Of a stretch of 14,235 nt of DNA, positions 12,917-14,235 are shown one piece after another (within the stretch, counting starts at the first letter, position 1; each line of letters begins with the position of its first letter). Made by a program: the position numbers and the translations under genes. Source of the DNA: Pseudomonadota bacterium (GTDB lineage: Bacteria > Pseudomonadota > Alphaproteobacteria > Rhizobiales > Afifellaceae); assembly GCA_023417735.1 (NCBI GenBank), contig JAEZEK010000018.1:1-14235 (forward strand), in the 5' to 3' direction. Below the pieces are notes generated by a model. That model was not told the origin of the DNA. It saw only the letters and a list, made by a program, of their open reading frames with translations, and made no database searches.

Positions 12917-14170
12917 TCACTGCTCGTAGGAGATGCGGTAGAGCGCGCCCGCCAGATCGTCGGAAACGAGGAGCGATCCGTCCGGCAGCTGCGCCACGTC
13001 GACCGGCCGTCCCAGGTACTCGCCGGTCTCCGAGAGCCAGCCCTCGGCAAAGGGCTTCGACTCGTTGGCGCTGCCGTCCTCGTTGAGCGAGGTGAACATG
13101 ACCCGGGCCCCGACCGGCGTCGTCCTGTTCCACGAGCCATGCTGGGCCGAGAAGATCCCGCCCCGGTATTCGGCCGGGAACATGCGGCCCGTGTAGAACA
13201 TCATGCCGAGATCGGCGGCGTGCGCCACCATCTCGACCTCCGGGAACACCACGTCTTCCGGCGGCTCGGAATCCTTGTACTCGTTCGTCCGCACGCTGCC
13301 GCCGCCGTACCAGGGGAAGCCGAAATGCTGGCCCGGCCCGGTGGCGCGGTTGAGTTCGCCGGGCGGGATGTCGTCGCCCATGCCGTCGACCTGGTTGTCC
13401 GTGAACCAGAGCTCGCCGTTCGCCGGGTTGAAGTCCTGCCCGACCGAATTGCGGATGCCGCGGGTGTAGACCTGCCGGCCCGAGCCGTCGCGCTCCATGC
13501 GGATGATGCCGCCGATGCCCCACTCGTTGTACTTATCGAGCTTCTCCTGGGCCGGCACGTTGAAGGGCTGCCCGAGCGAGATGTAGAGCTTGTTGTCCGG
13601 CCCGACGTCGCACACGCGCGCGGTGTGGTTGAAGCTCTCTTCGTCCTCCGGTATCAGCTCGCCCTTCTTCACGACCTCGCCCACGGCGACGTCCGGGCTC
13701 TCGTAGAAGAACTCGGCCGCGGGGAAGACGAGGACGCGGTTCTGCTCCGCGATGAACAGGAAGCCGTCCTTTGAGAAGCACACGCCGTTCGGGATGACGA
13801 AATCGATCGAGGGCGCGAAGCGCTTCACCTCGTCGGCCTTGCGGTCCTTGTTGCGGTCGGTGATCGCCCACACGGCATCCTTGCGCGTCCCCACGAAGGT
13901 CACGATCCCCTGCGGCCCGACGGCGATGTGGCGCGCATCGGGAACGACCGCGAAGAGCTCGATCTTGAAGCCGGACGGCATCTTGATCTTCTTGAGGTTC
14001 TCCCGGATCTGGTCTGCGAATTCCCCGGACTGGTCCACCATCTCGAACTGCATGGAGGTTCCGGTCGTGCGGAACTGGCCGAGCCTCTCCATGTTGTCGC
14101 GGGACTGTGCCGTCGCGGCGCCCGCGAGCAGCGCCAGCGCGGCAGCCGAGGCCAACAACACCTTGTACAT
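12917..14170 (-). CDS. Periplasmic sorbosone/PQQ-type sugar dehydrogenase
   Basis: This 417-residue precursor begins with a Sec signal peptide (MYKVLLASAAALALLAGAATAQ, cleavage likely after residue 20-22). The rest is a six-bladed propeller of the glucose/sorbosone dehydrogenase family, whose members oxidise sugars or related aldoses with PQQ. Landmarks are NHTARVCDVGPDNKLYISLG (181-200), GIRNSVGQDFNPANGELWFTDNQVD, GQHFGFPWYGGG, the YRGGIFSAQHGSWNR stretch and the closing GRPVDVAQLPDGSLLVSDD with ALYRISYEQ. The frame opens at 14221, but the ATG at 14170 starts the signal peptide and has GGGAGGA about eight bases upstream. No cytochrome c or PQQ synthesis gene is nearby. Many family members are called PQQ-dependent by similarity only, so cofactor and substrate are uncertain. 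Confidence 0.87.
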   Translation of the reverse strand: MYKVLLASAAALALLAGAATAQSRDNMERLGQFRTTGTSMQFEMVDQSGEFADQIRENLKKIKMPSGFKIELFAVVPDARHIAVGPQGIVTFVGTRKDAVWAITDRNKDRKADEVKRFAPSIDFVIPNGVCFSKDGFLFIAEQNRVLVFPAAEFFYESPDVAVGEVVKKGELIPEDEESFNHTARVCDVGPDNKLYISLGQPFNVPAQEKLDKYNEWGIGGIIRMERDGSGRQVYTRGIRNSVGQDFNPANGELWFTDNQVDGMGDDIPPGELNRATGPGQHFGFPWYGGGSVRTNEYKDSEPPEDVVFPEVEMVAHAADLGMMFYTGRMFPAEYRGGIFSAQHGSWNRTTPVGARVMFTSLNEDGSANESKPFAEGWLSETGEYLGRPVDVAQLPDGSLLVSDDLAGALYRISYEQ

Positions 14171-14187
14171 CTGGTTTTCCTCCCTCA

Positions 14188-14204
14188 TCGCTCGACTGGA
14201 GCGA
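14188..14204 (-). promoter_or_regulatory. Small inverted repeat in the leader of the sugar dehydrogenase gene
   Basis: TCGCTC and GAGCGA pair around a GACTG loop 18 bases before the ATG. It may be a leader hairpin or a protein site. The promoter itself is likely beyond the window end at 14235. Confidence 0.25.
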
Positions 14205-14235
14205 GCAAGGCAGAATACCACTGGCCCCGAGGCGA

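Noticed and set aside
12917..14170. Quinoprotein alcohol dehydrogenase of the eight-bladed type
   Set aside because: The length is too short and the tryptophan-docking motifs are missing. The GRPVDVAQLPDGSLLVSDD ending is that of the sorbosone/soluble glucose dehydrogenase family.
1..14235. A new multi-gene defence or mobile system
   Set aside because: I found no integrase, transposase, toxin-antitoxin, nuclease or restriction motifs, attachment-site repeats or island of unusual composition. All larger genes belong to recognisable chromosomal families.

Overview
The window is one GC-rich stretch (AT-rich only in a few intergenic patches) that looks like ordinary chromosome of an alphaproteobacterium, most likely Hyphomicrobiales (Rhizobiales). 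The clues are a RopB/Omp25-type small beta-barrel, an AzlCD pair, a RimB-RimK pair, an ArsR-methyltransferase regulator of the SahR type placed directly in front of metF, and an EcfG-type (GGAAC-N17-TGTT) promoter. No tRNA, rRNA, CRISPR array, transposase, phage gene or plasmid function is visible. Family names come from recognising motifs in the translations; no search was run.

Layout. (1) 82-1758, minus: a secreted RTX (GGxGxD) calcium-binding protein with an unusual tryptophan/tyrosine-rich segment near its C-terminus. (2) 2152-3143, plus: azlC-azlD, a two-subunit branched-chain amino acid exporter. (3) 3286-4020, plus: an outer-membrane beta-barrel protein. (4) 3986-6216, minus: a CgeB-like glycosyltransferase followed by an O-antigen ligase/polymerase-like membrane protein; the latter overlaps the 3' end of the barrel gene tail to tail. 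(5) 6445-7323, plus: a YegS/DgkB-type lipid kinase. (6) 7486-8031, plus: a DUF1097-type membrane protein behind a plausible sigma70 promoter. (7) 8213-9688, plus: rimB-rimK, a retropepsin-like protease and the ATP-grasp ligase that adds glutamates to ribosomal protein S6. (8) 9723-10205, minus: a TrmO/TsaA-type tRNA t6A methyltransferase. (9) 10328-12225, plus: sahR-metF, overlapping by one base, with an ATAT-repeat operator candidate in front. (10) 12269-12879: a 27-residue membrane peptide gene (minus) and a 98-residue membrane protein gene (plus) that diverge from a short regulatory region. (11) 12917-14170, minus: a periplasmic sorbosone/PQQ-type sugar dehydrogenase with a signal peptide.

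How the genes fit together. The clearest functional unit is sahR-metF: a regulator whose sensor is a methyltransferase fold drives a methyl-cycle enzyme. The neighbouring divergent gene is itself a SAM-dependent methyltransferase and shares the same 122-base control region. RimB-RimK is a second compact unit. The glycosyltransferase/ligase pair, the barrel protein, the lipid kinase and the RTX protein all point to the cell envelope, but no type I secretion, Wzx or LPS-core genes are present to complete a pathway.

Many genes end in a GC-rich perfect hairpin without a U-tract, and in three of them (lipid kinase, rimK, metF) the stop codon lies in or at the foot of the hairpin. I do not see a new multi-gene defence or mobile system. 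The most unusual items are the W/Y-rich insert in the RTX protein, the 27-residue peptide gene and the stress-type promoter in front of the 98-residue membrane protein.
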